From a virus, in the IMG/VR virus record IMGVR_UViG_3300047300_000237, positions 1 to 57,109 of that record: 57,109 nt of DNA, one strand, 5' to 3'. Position 1 is the stretch's first letter. Each line of letters starts with the position of its first letter. The translations under genes and the position numbers were made by a program. Positions 27,014 to 34,021 of the stretch are shown piece by piece. Below the pieces are notes generated by a model that had not been told where the DNA came from, did not search any database, and was given only the letters and a program-made list of their open reading frames with translations.

Positions 27014-27333
27014 TGGCAGACAATGATAATGTGACTTATCTGAAATTTCAGCCCAAGAATCCAGATGCTGAGGCATACAATTATTTTCTTGAGGGTGCCA
27101 CAGAATATGCGGCATATCAGGATGCAGAAGCCATGGCTGCTGCTTGTATGAATGGTATCATTCGACTTCTTGAGCGAAAGTTTGGTAGAGTCAATGATTC
27201 CATTAACGGTGATGCTGCTGTTATTGCTGTTCTACTACAGGGTGCGTTTATGCGTCAAGCGGGTGTAGAATGTCCAGAGACGCATCTGTTAGATGACATT
27301 CGCGAAATTCTAACTAAAAAGGTTACAGAATGA
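27013..27333 (+). CDS. Hypothetical protein, 106 residues
   Basis: Not recognised. Helical, mildly acidic (FLEGATEYAAYQDAEAMAA). TAATG start coupled to the preceding gene, and 4-nt overlap with the RNase H gene. It belongs to the replication-linked operon starting at 25898. Confidence 0.7.
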   Translation: MADNDNVTYLKFQPKNPDAEAYNYFLEGATEYAAYQDAEAMAAACMNGIIRLLERKFGRVNDSINGDAAVIAVLLQGAFMRQAGVECPETHLLDDIREILTKKVTE

Positions 27334-28211
27334 TTGTAGTAGACTTTAATCAGGTTGCAATTAGCAACATGATGGCAGAACTTGGTGGTCGCCGTGACGT
27401 AGAGGTTAATCTGCCTCTGATCCGTCACATGATCATCAATTCGATACGTTCTTACAAGCGCAAGTTTGGCGCCGAGTTTGGTGAAATTGTCATTGCATGT
27501 GACAATCGCCACTACTGGCGCCGTCAGTTCTTCCCGAACTACAAGGCTAATCGTAAGAAGAGTCGTGCGGATAGTGGCTTTGACTGGAATTCGATCTTCG
27601 AAGCCCTGCACCAAGTTCGCGCAGAATTGTCAGAACACTTCCCGTATCCTGTTATCGATGTTGATGGTGCAGAAGCCGATGACGTAATCGCAACTCTTGC
27701 TGAATATAGTCAGACTTCGAACACCGATGGTCTTCTGCCCAGTGCAGAGCCATTTCTGGTTCTCTCTGGTGATCACGACTTCAATCAATTACAGAAGTGG
27801 TCGAATGTCAAGCAATATGCTCCTGTGCAGAAGAAGTTTATCAAGTTGACAGAACGCCCAGAGGTTGTTCTCATGGAACATATCATTTCTGGTGACAAGG
27901 GCGACGGTGTGCCAAACATTCTGTCTAGTGATGATACGTTTGTCACTGGTTCACGCCAGCGTCCTATTCGCAAGAATCTGATCGCAGAGTGGAAGTACCA
28001 GCAGCCCGAACAATTCATCACCAATGATGAAATGTGGCGCAACTTCCAGCGCAATCGTGAACTTGTAGACTTGTCTCGTATTCCAGAAGATATCAAGGCT
28101 GCAATTATTGATAGTTACGAGAAGCAGAAGAATGGTGACCGCAGTGGTCTCCTGAACTACTTTATTGCCAATCGTATGAAGCAGATGATTGAGTTGATCG
28201 ATGAATTTTAA
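27330..28211 (+). CDS. rnh: RNase H / 5'-3' exonuclease (T4 Rnh-like)
   Basis: 293 residues, close to T4 RNase H (305). FEN-like metal-site acidic residues occur in VVDFNQ, IACDNRHYWRR, DVDGAEADDVIA and LSGDHDFNQL, followed by GDKGDGVPN. It removes RNA primers from lagging-strand fragments and works with gp30 ligase and polymerase. It overlaps both neighbours (4 and 11 nt). Confidence 0.9.
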   Translation: MIVVDFNQVAISNMMAELGGRRDVEVNLPLIRHMIINSIRSYKRKFGAEFGEIVIACDNRHYWRRQFFPNYKANRKKSRADSGFDWNSIFEALHQVRAELSEHFPYPVIDVDGAEADDVIATLAEYSQTSNTDGLLPSAEPFLVLSGDHDFNQLQKWSNVKQYAPVQKKFIKLTERPEVVLMEHIISGDKGDGVPNILSSDDTFVTGSRQRPIRKNLIAEWKYQQPEQFITNDEMWRNFQRNRELVDLSRIPEDIKAAIIDSYEKQKNGDRSGLLNYFIANRMKQMIELIDEF

Positions 28212-28632
28212 TAACTCCGACGAACGAGTTGGCATCACCGCCAGTTGTTTTGACCTGTTTCACGCAGGTCATGTTCTTATGCTACAGGAAGCCAGGGAAC
28301 AATGTGATCGTCTTGTAGTTGCCCTACAGACTGATCCTACTATTGATCGTCCTGAGAAGAACAAGCCAGTCCAGTCTCTGGTAGAACGCTATATTCAAGT
28401 TGCCGCATGTAAGTATGTGGATGAAATTATTCCATATACTACGGAAGAGGACTTGCTAAATATACTACAATGTTACGACTGGGATGTTCGTATCATTGGT
28501 GAAGAATATTACGGTAAACCTTTTACTGGTCATGAATTGGGAATTGAAATGTATTACAACTCTCGTAGGCATGGCTTTAGCACAAGCGAATTGAGAAAGC
28601 GAATTGAAAATGGCAGAACGACTACAGCCTAA
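28201..28632 (+). CDS. Cytidylyltransferase-like nucleotidyltransferase (TagD/RfaE-type)
   Basis: 143 residues. FDLFHAGHV carries the HxGH signature near residue 22, and STSELRKRI near residue 130 is the second conserved motif. The protein matches glycerol-3-phosphate cytidylyltransferase-type enzymes in size. It may activate a sugar or polyol phosphate for surface or DNA modification. It is the second nucleotidyltransferase in the window (the first is at 6734). It overlaps RNase H by 11 nt. Confidence 0.82.
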   Translation: MNFNNSDERVGITASCFDLFHAGHVLMLQEAREQCDRLVVALQTDPTIDRPEKNKPVQSLVERYIQVAACKYVDEIIPYTTEEDLLNILQCYDWDVRIIGEEYYGKPFTGHELGIEMYYNSRRHGFSTSELRKRIENGRTTTA

Positions 28633-29119
28633 AAAGTTTAAGTATATCAACGAGGCTCTAGACTGGGCTACAGAGGTAAAGAACGTTGACGAATTGCGCG
28701 AACGGGTTCGTGCAATCTCTATGGGCAACTCTATTCTTATGCGCTTCCTTGCATGGGGCGTAGGTTACGAACAGGGCCCTTACAATTTTCCAGAGGGCAA
28801 GACGCCTCTTAAGGAAGAAGGTCTGCCCGACGGTATTGCAGATACCACTATCACGATGGAATTTCGTCGGCTTCTTTCTCTACTGCCGAATGGCGGCGCA
28901 AAGAATCTTCCGCAGTGGCGCAGAGAAGAAATCTGGCTACAAACATGCCAGGGTGTTCATCCGAAAGAAGCAGCGTTGCTGGATGCTGTGAAAGATCAGA
29001 AGATTTTGGATCTTTATCCATCTCTCGGTAATGTGCTTGAAGATTTTCTTGTTGGTTGGAAGAAGCCAGAGGTTAAGAAGAAGCGAGTATCAAAAAAGTC
29101 CGAGACGGTTTCGGAATAA
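28610..29119 (+). CDS. Conserved phage protein, 169 residues
   Basis: Start ATG 28610; a TTG six bases earlier is less likely. It contains a conserved-looking core (RERVRAISMGNSILMRFLAW) and a C-terminal basic tail (KKKRVSKKSETVSE). I recall similar unnamed proteins in T4-like phages. No catalytic motif seen. It overlaps the nucleotidyltransferase by 23 nt and ends in a terminator-like hairpin. Confidence 0.7.
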   Translation: MAERLQPKKFKYINEALDWATEVKNVDELRERVRAISMGNSILMRFLAWGVGYEQGPYNFPEGKTPLKEEGLPDGIADTTITMEFRRLLSLLPNGGAKNLPQWRREEIWLQTCQGVHPKEAALLDAVKDQKILDLYPSLGNVLEDFLVGWKKPEVKKKRVSKKSETVSE

Positions 29120-29133
29120 TTTCGAAACTGTTT
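29105..29133 (+). terminator. Terminator-like hairpin
   Basis: ACGGTTTCG at 29105-29113 pairs with CGAAACTGT at 29123-29131 through nine positions with one G-U pair, followed by a short T run. It overlaps the end of the preceding gene. Confidence 0.5.
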
Positions 29134-29203
29134 AGAAGGTCATACAGTCCACCCGTAGAATGGGCCAAGAAGCGTCCCTGGGGAATTTAAGGTTTGGGTG
29201 ACA

Positions 29204-29211
29204 GATAAATA
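29204..29211 (+). promoter_or_regulatory. Late promoter variant GATAAATA
   Basis: One mismatch from TATAAATA, 34 nt before the SpeD-like gene, in an otherwise empty 125-base gap between 29120 and 29244. Confidence 0.4.
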
Positions 29212-29244
29212 ACTGTTCTCGAACTTTAACACGGAGTTACTTTG

Positions 29245-29649
29245 ATGGGCGCAATTCTGGAACATAAGCATCTAATTATCCGCGCGGAACTTAAAAATCC
29301 ACCCAAGTGCGCGGAAGCCATTCAAGATTGGATGAAGGTGCTGGTCGATAAGATCGGCATGAAGATACTTATGGGTCCATATGCGGTCTATTCTGATATG
29401 GTTGGCAATCAAGGTCTAACAGCCGTTACGATCATTGAGACAAGTCATATTGCAATGCATGTCTGGGATGAAGTTGATCCCGCTTTGATGCAACTGGATG
29501 TCTACACATGTTCTACATTGAACATTCAAGATGTCTTTGAGGCTTTGAGCGACTTTTCTCCAGTGGATGTGCAATATAAGTATATTGATCGTGAACATGA
29601 CTTGACATTGCTGGACAAAGGTGTTATAAGTGAGATACTTCCTCTTTAA
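29245..29649 (+). CDS. speD: S-adenosylmethionine decarboxylase-like (SpeD/SpeH type)
   Basis: 134 residues. TSHIAMHVW contains the Ser that would form the pyruvoyl group and the downstream His. LDVYTCS has the conserved Cys; spacing matches prokaryotic class 1 AdoMet decarboxylases. The enzyme supplies aminopropyl groups for spermidine. Marine T4-like cyanophages carry speD, so this is a known phage auxiliary gene. The N-terminal half is divergent. A late-type promoter precedes it. Whether it self-processes cannot be read from sequence. Confidence 0.75.
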   Translation: MGAILEHKHLIIRAELKNPPKCAEAIQDWMKVLVDKIGMKILMGPYAVYSDMVGNQGLTAVTIIETSHIAMHVWDEVDPALMQLDVYTCSTLNIQDVFEALSDFSPVDVQYKYIDREHDLTLLDKGVISEILPL

Positions 29650-30136
29650 ACACCGAGATGAAATCTGGCTTGTAAAGGATCCCAATATTGTTCCTAAGCC
29701 CAGAGAACTTTTACTTCAAAATTCTAATATCGAATTTATTAGAGAAAAAGTAAAAAGTTTAGGAAAAGGGTTGACATTTAGGGACAAAGTTAGTAGAAAG
29801 AAGATACCGAATTTGACAGCAGAGCATAAACGAAAAATTGCTCTAGCGTTAAGCGGTAGTAACAACCCCAACTGGGGTGGTTTGAAAGAAGAAACCAAAG
29901 CCAAAATTCGGCGTAAGATGCGCGGAACTAGGCGTAACGAAGATAATCCTATGTATGGTAGGCGCCAAACATGGGAAACTCGCAATCTCATAGCAATGAG
30001 AGCGAGGCAAAGAAGAAGAGCGTGGTGTGTAGAACCATCTGGTAAAACGCATTTGGTTGATCCAGTCACGTTCATTTTACCTTCTGGTTGGATGTGGGGA
30101 AGATTTTACGATCCATATAAACCAGAAGATTTTTGA
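29630..30136 (+). CDS. NUMOD3-type DNA-binding protein without nuclease domain
   Basis: 168 residues, very basic. Two NUMOD3-like units (SGSNNPNWGGLKEETKAKI and NEDNPMYGRRQTWETRN) lie near 83-101 and 112-128. NUMOD3 modules serve as DNA-recognition elements in homing endonucleases. No HNH or GIY-YIG catalytic motif is present. The gene could be the remnant of a homing nuclease or a stand-alone DNA binder. The start is GTG, 20 nt inside speD, with AAAGG upstream. It sits directly before the tRNA region. Confidence 0.65.
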   Translation: MRYFLFKHRDEIWLVKDPNIVPKPRELLLQNSNIEFIREKVKSLGKGLTFRDKVSRKKIPNLTAEHKRKIALALSGSNNPNWGGLKEETKAKIRRKMRGTRRNEDNPMYGRRQTWETRNLIAMRARQRRRAWCVEPSGKTHLVDPVTFILPSGWMWGRFYDPYKPEDF

Positions 30137-30155
30137 AAAAAGTTGAAAATAGTTG

Positions 30156-30184
30156 TTGACTTTTTCAGCGAATCGTTATATATA
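30156..30184 (+). promoter_or_regulatory. Promoter for the tRNA region
   Basis: TTGACT at 30156-30161, 17-nt spacer, TATATA at 30179-30184. The spacer contains GCGAATCG, the element shared by the early promoters near 34.8, 52.4 and 55.2 kb. The first tRNA starts 44 nt downstream of the -10. Confidence 0.8.
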
Positions 30185-30227
30185 CTAGTTCTGCTCTTTG
30201 ACATTGTTGGTAGATTCTTTTCTTTGC

Positions 30228-30317
<90 letters not shown>

Positions 30318-30325
30318 AGATAAAG

Positions 30326-30482
30326 ACTTATTTGATTACTTCTACTGGGAGTAGCGCATATGGACGCATATGCTAGGGACTAGATGGGCCATCATACTAG
30401 ACCTGAAATAATCTCAGCAATGGCTTACCACGGCTGCAACCGACTGAAAAATTCGCTTATAAGTAGAAGTAATCAAATAAGT
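30326..30482 (+). ncRNA. Structured non-coding RNA closed by a 21-bp perfect stem
   Basis: Bases 30326-30346 and 30462-30482 are perfect reverse complements (21 bp), enclosing 115 nt and followed by TTTTT. Inside are further hairpins: GCATATG-gac-g-CATATGC near 30355, and CTAG/CTAG with GATG/CATC near 30385. No open reading frame or cloverleaf is present. It lies between tRNA-Ser and tRNA-Thr and is presumably co-transcribed and processed with them. I know no family that fits. Confidence 0.65.
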
Positions 30483-30493
30483 TTTTAAAGTTT

Positions 30494-30568
30494 GCCGGAT
30501 TAGCTCAGTGGTAGAGCAACCGCCTTGTAAGCGGTAGGTCGTGAGTTCGAATCCCACATCCGGCACCA
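30494..30568 (+). tRNA. tRNA-Thr(TGT)
   Basis: 75 nt, acceptor GCCGGAT/ATCCGGC, anticodon arm ACCGC-CTTGTAA-GCGGT, normal T-loop TTCGAAT, encoded CCA. Confidence 0.93.
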
Positions 30569-30575
30569 TTTTCAT

Positions 30576-30650
30576 TCGGATGTGGCGCAGCGGTAGCGCA
30601 GTTGACTGTTAATCAATTGGTCGCAGGTTCGAATCCTGCCATCCGAGCCA
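30576..30650 (+). tRNA. tRNA-Asn(GTT)
   Basis: 75 nt, acceptor TCGGATG/CATCCGA, anticodon loop CTGTTAA, T-loop TTCGAAT, encoded CCA. Confidence 0.92.
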
Positions 30651-30738
30651 GATAGTGTGGCAGAGTATCTTTACGGGTAATGCCGGTCCTCGTAAGTCCA
30701 TCAGACCTCGATATGTCTTCAAACTGTCGACCATTTAT

Positions 30739-30817
30739 CGTGGGGTAGAGGAGTCAGGTCGTCCTCGCTGGTCTCATAAGCCGGAAATCGTTGGTTCAAA
30801 TCCAACCCCCGCAACCA
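30739..30817 (+). tRNA. Initiator tRNA-fMet(CAT)
   Basis: 79 nt. Starts CGTGGGG and ends CCCCGCA-ACCA, so position 1 (C) faces A72 unpaired, the hallmark of bacterial initiator tRNA. Anticodon arm CTGGT-CTCATAA-GCCGG. The three consecutive G-C pairs of typical initiators are not fully kept. The 88 bases between tRNA-Asn and this gene (30651-30738) hold no tRNA or ORF that I can see. Confidence 0.85.
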
Positions 30818-30820
30818 GTT

Positions 30821-30917
30821 TGTAACGTAGTGTAGTGGTAGCACCCGGAAGTCCGAGACACCAGCAGGTGGAGTAGGCATCCAAATGCCGTGCAGAGGTT
30901 CGATTCCTCTCGTTACA
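30821..30917 (+). tRNA. tRNA-like element, anticodon uncertain (possibly CCA)
   Basis: Acceptor TGTAACG/CGTTACA, D-arm GTGT-AGTGGTA-GCAC and T-arm AGAGG-TTCGATT-CCTCT are all intact. Between D- and T-arm are about 48 nt forming three small hairpins, not the usual anticodon and variable arms. The hairpin GGCA-TCCAAA-TGCC could present anticodon CCA. No CCA end is encoded (it ends TAA). Odd or decayed tRNA. Confidence 0.45.
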
Positions 30918-30924
30918 TAAAGTT

Positions 30925-31019
30925 TGTATCTTTGATCTGGGACACGGTGGTCCGTGCATTTAGACTAAGATCCCTCGCATTCGAGGGTACGTGGGGGTGG
31001 ATCCCACAAGATACAACAA
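30925..31019 (+). tRNA. tRNA-like element, class II shape, no CCA
   Basis: Acceptor TGTATCT/AGATACA and a strong variable-type hairpin CCCTCG-CATT-CGAGGG. A stem GTGGG/CCCAC stands where the T-arm should be, but its loop lacks TTCGA. TTTAGAC near 30959 resembles a Leu(TAG) anticodon loop without a good stem. Probably a decayed or unusual tRNA-Leu. Confidence 0.35.
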
Positions 31020-31084
31020 GCGCCGCCCGTATGCTTGTAAAATATCCCGGGCATAGTTTCTCGTAAATATTTTTCAAAAAAGTA

Positions 31085-31113
31085 TTTACAAACGTCACAT
31101 GTTGGTGTATAAG
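31085..31113 (+). promoter_or_regulatory. Promoter upstream of the large non-coding RNA region
   Basis: TTTACA at 31085-31090, 17-nt spacer, TATAAG at 31108-31113. No CGAATC element. Predicted start near 31120. The 65 bases before it (31020-31084) contain GCCCG/CGGGC arms and A/T runs but no gene. Confidence 0.55.
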
Positions 31114-31568
31114 TAGAGAATAAGAAATGGGGGCATAGCCTCGTTAGAATAACCTTGGTAACAAGGCCAAAGCAGGGAATCCTACGCACCTGCGCCAGTG
31201 ATGGTTCATCTATGCAAGCCCAAGTTAGAGATGACTCGCCGTTGTGCGAAAGCATCTCCCGTCAATAGGATGGCGGTAGGCAGTAAGTGAGTGATATAGT
31301 CCGAAAGGATAAGAACAGAGCCAGTCGGTGAGTTCTAATAGACTGTGGTGGTCTGGCTGTATCAAACCAAACTCGCGAATGCTGAAAACTAATGGGTAAT
31401 CGCTAAGTCTGACTTCGCAAGGGAAGGCAAAGCGGTAGTATGATAGTTGAACCGATGAGGGGAGACTTGAAATACGGTTGAGTAGCCCGCAAGGCAAAAG
31501 ACATGAGGAGTGTTGTATTTTGTATCTAACAAGATACGAAGCAACTGGAGCAGCACTTCTTGGTAGGT

Positions 31569-31641
31569 TCGCAAATTGTCTAATGGTAAGACAACAGTTT
31601 TAGATACTGTCGATCTAGGTTCAACTCCTGGTTTGTAACAA
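31569..31641 (+). tRNA. tRNA-like domain with TAG anticodon and Gln-like body
   Basis: D-arm GTCT-AATGGTA-AGAC, anticodon arm ACAGT-TTTAGAT-ACTGT and T-arm CTAGG-TTCAACT-CCTGG are well formed. The short variable loop is unlike tRNA-Leu, which a TAG anticodon (codon CUA) would imply. The body resembles tRNA-Gln at 33899. The acceptor has mismatches and ends ACAA without CCA. It is enclosed in a 10-bp stem (31544-31553/31653-31662), so it may be a domain of the larger RNA. Confidence 0.5.
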
Positions 31642-31978
31642 AAAGCGAAAGACTGCTCCAGTGCTATGTGAAAGGTGCTTAATACCTAACACGGAAGTGA
31701 ATTGGGTTCACGGATTCCCGCAAGGATGAAGTGATTGATCCGAGCGAAGACGTAGCGGTTTAGCGACTGCGAATAGCCCGCAAGGCTAGCGGAAGAGCAA
31801 AGGTCGAATAGCATAGCATGATAAGTGACAAGCCACACTTCAAAAAAGGCAGCACTGAGGAATACTAGATGACCAGCGATGGCTCTAGTGGATAACGGGT
31901 TAACACTTCTCGCAAGGAAGTCGGTACGGCTCAAAGGTCCTCACTAGAAGGTGTAATCTCAACCTTCATTAAGACTTC

Positions 31979-32041
31979 TTAGATGAATGCATTATTAGTA
32001 TTGTAGAAGATAACTTCTCTATTAATAGTGCATTCTTCTAA
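31979..32041 (+). terminator. Long hairpin ending the large RNA region
   Basis: TTAGATGAATGCA at 31979-31991 pairs with TGCATTCTTCTAA at 32029-32041 with one mismatch. Pairing continues inward (TATTA/TAATA, GAAG/CTTC) around an ATAA loop. No T run follows, so it may be a 3' stem or a processing site. Confidence 0.45.
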
Positions 32042-32049
32042 CAAGTTTT

Positions 32050-32125
32050 GGGGCCTTAGCTCAGATGGGAGAGCACCTGCTTTGCAAGCAGGGGGTCATC
32101 GGTTCGATCCCGATAGGCTCCACCA
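32050..32125 (+). tRNA. tRNA-Ala(TGC)
   Basis: 76 nt, acceptor GGGGCCT/AGGCTCC, anticodon arm CCTGC-TTTGCAA-GCAGG, encoded CCA. Confidence 0.93.
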
Positions 32126-32131
32126 AATATA

Positions 32132-32261
32132 GACCACCCCTGCTGAACCCCGCCGAAAGGCATAGAGGAAGTGGTAGTTGATTGTTGTTGCAACAGCGAT
32201 TGATTACCTGGGAAGATTGCAACGTCCGGACGTAAGCAATCAAGGCACACTGCGGGTGGTC
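32132..32261 (+). ncRNA. Structured intergenic RNA closed by GACCACCC/GGGTGGTC
   Basis: Perfect 8-bp terminal repeat at 32132-32139 and 32254-32261. Inside is a strong hairpin GATTGC-a-ACGTC-CG-GACGT-aa-GCAATC near 32214-32240, plus a palindromic TGTTGCAACA. No ORF or cloverleaf. It lies between tRNA-Ala and tRNA-Leu. Confidence 0.5.
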
Positions 32262-32275
32262 ACTAAATTGATGAA

Positions 32276-32344
32276 GTAGGAACGCATAGCGTATCAACAC
32301 GGCCTTCGGGTAGAGCGAAATGTTCTAGTAATTGTGAATCCTAC
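32276..32344 (+). ncRNA. Small structured intergenic element closed by GTAGGA/TCCTAC
   Basis: 6-bp terminal repeat enclosing ACGC-ata-GCGT and a UUCG-type hairpin GGCC-TTCG-GGT. It ends four bases before tRNA-Leu(TAG). It may be part of the same transcript as the element at 32132. Confidence 0.35.
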
Positions 32345-32348
32345 ACAT

Positions 32349-32431
32349 GCGGGTATGGCGAAATTGGTAGACGCACTAGTTTTAGGTACTAGCGGGCAAC
32401 CGTGGGGGTTCGAGTCCCTCTACCCGCACCA
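32349..32431 (+). tRNA. tRNA-Leu(TAG)
   Basis: 83 nt, class II, acceptor GCGGGTA/TACCCGC, anticodon arm CTAGT-TTTAGGT-ACTAG, encoded CCA. The cluster thus has a normal Leu(TAG) besides the odd TAG element at 31569. Confidence 0.93.
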
Positions 32432-32437
32432 GAATAC

Positions 32438-32513
32438 GCCTCTGTAGCTCAGTTGGTAGAGCATGGGATTGAAGATCCTAGTGTCGGGGGTTCGATTCCC
32501 TCTGGAGGCACCA
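32438..32513 (+). tRNA. tRNA-Phe(GAA)
   Basis: 76 nt, acceptor GCCTCTG/TGGAGGC with two wobble pairs, anticodon loop TTGAAGA, encoded CCA. Confidence 0.92.
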
Positions 32514-32516
32514 TGA

Positions 32517-32610
32517 ATTGGGGCTAAGCGGTGCGAATAGGGAACCCGCTGAATGTGGACTGCTGGTATAACCGTTAAATCTCACCTATGAGAAGCAAAA
32601 CACAAGACCC
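32517..32610 (+). ncRNA. Structured intergenic element closed by ATTGGGG/CCCCAAT
   Basis: 7-bp terminal repeat, with CCCCAATAC followed by a run of five Ts, so it could act as a terminator. Inside AGCGG and CCGCT form a hairpin near 32527-32550. It separates tRNA-Phe from tRNA-Ile(TAT). Confidence 0.4.
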
Positions 32611-32621
32611 CAATACTTTTT

Positions 32622-32715
32622 GGGCCCTTAGTTTAGCGGTAAAACACCCGCCTTATACGCGGCATCGTCTCCAGATTAGAGAGCGTCGGTGGTTCGAATC
32701 CACCAGGGCCTACCA
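32622..32715 (+). tRNA. tRNA-Ile(TAT) with unusually long variable region
   Basis: 94 nt, acceptor GGGCCCT/AGGGCCT, anticodon arm CCCGC-CTTATAC-GCGG (reads ATA), normal T-arm and CCA. The variable region carries about 20 extra bases with a CTC/GAG stem, though tRNA-Ile is normally class I. Identity by host IleRS is uncertain. Confidence 0.75.
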
Positions 32716-32722
32716 AATTTAC

Positions 32723-32808
32723 GCATGGGTGGGTGAGTGGTTAATACCAGCAGACTGTAAATCTGCCGTCGAGAGGCTACGTTGGTTCGAATCCAACCCC
32801 ATGCACCA
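32723..32808 (+). tRNA. tRNA-Tyr(GTA)
   Basis: 86 nt, class II, anticodon arm GCAGA-CTGTAAA-TCTGC, acceptor GCATGGG/CCCATGC, encoded CCA. Confidence 0.93.
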
Positions 32809-32815
32809 TAACTAC

Positions 32816-32892
32816 GGTCTGGTAGTTCAATTGGTCAGAGCACCAGCCTGTCACGCTGGAAGTTGCGGGTTCAAGTCCCGTCCAGATCGCCA
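32816..32892 (+). tRNA. tRNA-Asp(GTC)
   Basis: 77 nt, acceptor GGTCTGG/CCAGATC, anticodon arm CCAGC-CTGTCAC-GCTGG, encoded CCA. Confidence 0.93.
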
Positions 32893-32898
32893 TTATTT

Positions 32899-32973
32899 GC
32901 GGATGTAACTCAGTGGTAGAGTGTCAGCCTTCCAAGCTGTTCGTCGTCGGTTCGATCCCGATCATCCGCTCCA
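32899..32973 (+). tRNA. tRNA-Gly(TCC)
   Basis: 75 nt, acceptor GCGGATG/CATCCGC, anticodon loop CTTCCAA, encoded CCA. It ends one base before tRNA-Leu(TAA). Confidence 0.93.
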
Positions 32974-32974
32974 T

Positions 32975-33057
32975 GGGCACGTGGCGAAATTGGTAAACGC
33001 AACGGACTTAAAATTCGTCGAGAAATCTTGCGGGTTCGAGTCCCGCCGTGCCTACCA
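32975..33057 (+). tRNA. tRNA-Leu(TAA)
   Basis: 83 nt, class II, anticodon arm ACGGA-CTTAAAA-TTCGT, acceptor GGGCACG/CGTGCCT, encoded CCA. Confidence 0.92.
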
Positions 33058-33063
33058 GTTTAT

Positions 33064-33144
33064 ACCCTCGTATACCCTCTGGCTACGAACCAGTTGAAAG
33101 GTTAACTGAATGACATGCAGGTTTGAGTCCTGTCGAGGGTTCCA
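33064..33144 (+). tRNA. D-arm-less tRNA-Arg(ACG)-like gene
   Basis: Acceptor ACCCTCG/CGAGGGT, anticodon arm CTGG-CTACGAA-CCAG (canonical Arg ACG loop), T-arm with loop TTTGAGT, discriminator and encoded CCA. Only 8 bases separate the acceptor from the anticodon stem, so there is no D-arm. The variable region is enlarged and can fold as CAGTT/AACTG. The direct repeat TATACCCTC at 33061-33069 and 33071-33079 lies where the D-arm should be, suggesting a rearrangement. Confidence 0.55.
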
Positions 33145-33149
33145 AGTTT

Positions 33150-33225
33150 CGGGAAGTGGCGCAAGTGGTAGCGCACCTGCTTTGGGAGCAGGGGGTTGCA
33201 GGTTCGAGTCCTGTCTTCCCGACCA
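33150..33225 (+). tRNA. tRNA-Pro(TGG)
   Basis: 76 nt, acceptor CGGGAAG/CTTCCCG, anticodon loop TTTGGGA, encoded CCA. Confidence 0.93.
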
Positions 33226-33296
33226 GGGTAGAGTTTTCGGTAATCTCTAGCACGAAGGCGGTGCACTTAGCCAAGCGTGAAAACCGACCCGTTTTT
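33226..33296 (+). ncRNA. Structured spacer / possible terminator between tRNA-Pro and tRNA-Trp
   Basis: GGGT-aga-GTTTTC pairs with GAAAAC-cg-ACCC across the element, followed by GTTTTTG. Inside, GCAC/GTGC forms a hairpin around 33250-33264. It could be a terminator or a further small RNA. Confidence 0.4.
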
Positions 33297-33371
33297 GTTG
33301 GTGTGTTGTAACGGTAACATGCAGGTCTCCAAAACCTTGCGATCCGGGTTCGAATCCTGGCACCTTCGCCA
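33297..33371 (+). tRNA. tRNA-Trp(CCA)
   Basis: 75 nt, anticodon loop CTCCAAA, T-arm CCGGG-TTCGAAT-CCTGG, encoded CCA. The acceptor GTTGGTG/CACCTTC has two T-T mismatches, so the folding is less regular than its neighbours. Confidence 0.82.
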
Positions 33372-33390
33372 TTTCAATGACAGGTGACTT

Positions 33391-33831
33391 ATGTATGATC
33401 AAGCAAGAGAAGCAATTCTAAATTCTAGTGAATCGTCATCTGTTTATATTGGTGCCGATTCTATTCGGTTCAAGCGCAAAGACGGTCATTGGTACGCCAA
33501 GTATTCTACCGTTATTATCCTTCACATGGATTCTAAGCACGGCGCCAAAATTTTCCACAAAAATATAGAAATGCGAGACTTCGGTAACTTGCGCCAGCGT
33601 CTGATCACAGAAGCAGGCTTTGCAATCGAAGCGGCGACAAGTATTCTTGATGTTTTGGGTGATAGAAAGTTAGAAATTCATCTTGACATTAACCCAAATC
33701 CCAAGTATAAGAGTAATATCGCAGTGAAAGAAGCACTGGGATATGTAAAGGGTTCTCTTGGTATTGATGCTAAGATCAAGCCAGAGTCCTTCGCTGCTAC
33801 ACATGCAGCGGACCATGTAGTGCGGAATTAG
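33391..33831 (+). CDS. DUF458/YkuK-like RNase H-fold protein
   Basis: 146 residues. VYIGADSIRFKRKDG, EIHLDINPNPKYKSN and a late KPESFAATHAADHVVRN match the YkuK/DUF458 family, whose fold is RNase H-like with Asp residues (GADS, HLDI). A nuclease or nucleic-acid-binding role is plausible but unproven for the family. The gene lies inside the tRNA cluster. Its stop codon (33829-33831) is within tRNA-Val, overlapping by 10 bases. Confidence 0.75.
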   Translation: MYDQAREAILNSSESSSVYIGADSIRFKRKDGHWYAKYSTVIILHMDSKHGAKIFHKNIEMRDFGNLRQRLITEAGFAIEAATSILDVLGDRKLEIHLDINPNPKYKSNIAVKEALGYVKGSLGIDAKIKPESFAATHAADHVVRN

Positions 33832-33896
33832 CTCAGTGGTAGAGCGCCTCGTTTACACCGAGGATGTCGGGAGTTCGACCCTCTCATTCCGCACCA
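33822..33896 (+). tRNA. tRNA-Val(TAC)
   Basis: 75 nt, acceptor GCGGAAT/ATTCCGC, anticodon arm CCTCG-TTTACAC-CGAGG, encoded CCA. Its first ten bases also end the preceding coding sequence. Confidence 0.93.
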
Positions 33897-33898
33897 GT

Positions 33899-33972
33899 TG
33901 CCCCTTCGTCTAAAGGTAGGACAACAGATTTTGATTCTGTTTGTGTTGGTTCGAGTCCAGCAGGGGCATCCA
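33899..33972 (+). tRNA. tRNA-Gln(TTG)
   Basis: 74 nt, acceptor TGCCCCT/AGGGGCA, anticodon arm ACAGA-TTTTGAT-TCTGT, encoded CCA. Confidence 0.93.
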
Positions 33973-33977
33973 GTTTC

Positions 33978-33998
33978 AACGAGTTGTTGAACTCGTTT
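33978..33998 (+). terminator. Hairpin after tRNA-Gln
   Basis: AACGAGTT-GTTG-AACTCGTT, a perfect 8-bp stem followed by T-A-T. The T run is short, so it may be a processing stem or weak terminator before the gapR-like gene. Confidence 0.45.
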
Positions 33999-34021
33999 AT
34001 CCATTGAAAAGGACATATATA

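Larger units (their letters stand above)
31114..32041 (+). ncRNA. Candidate giant structured RNA (GOLLD/ROOL-like) with embedded tRNA-like domain
   Basis: About 930 bases without a credible gene. Many GNRA or CGCAA hairpins are visible: TGC-GAAA-GCA at 31245-31254, TCC-GAAA-GGA at 31300-31309, CTTC-GCAA at 31413-31426, GCC-CGCAA-GGC at 31485-31495, TCC-CGCAA-GGA at 31716-31726, TAGCC-CGCAA-GGCTA at 31774-31788 and ACTTCT-CGCAA-GGAAGT at 31905-31921. A tRNA-like domain sits inside, enclosed by a separate stem (31544-31553 with 31653-31662). The 3' end is a long hairpin at 31979-32041. Known GOLLD and ROOL RNAs are long, lie among phage tRNAs, and GOLLD can contain a tRNA. The class assignment is inference from layout. 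Confidence 0.55.
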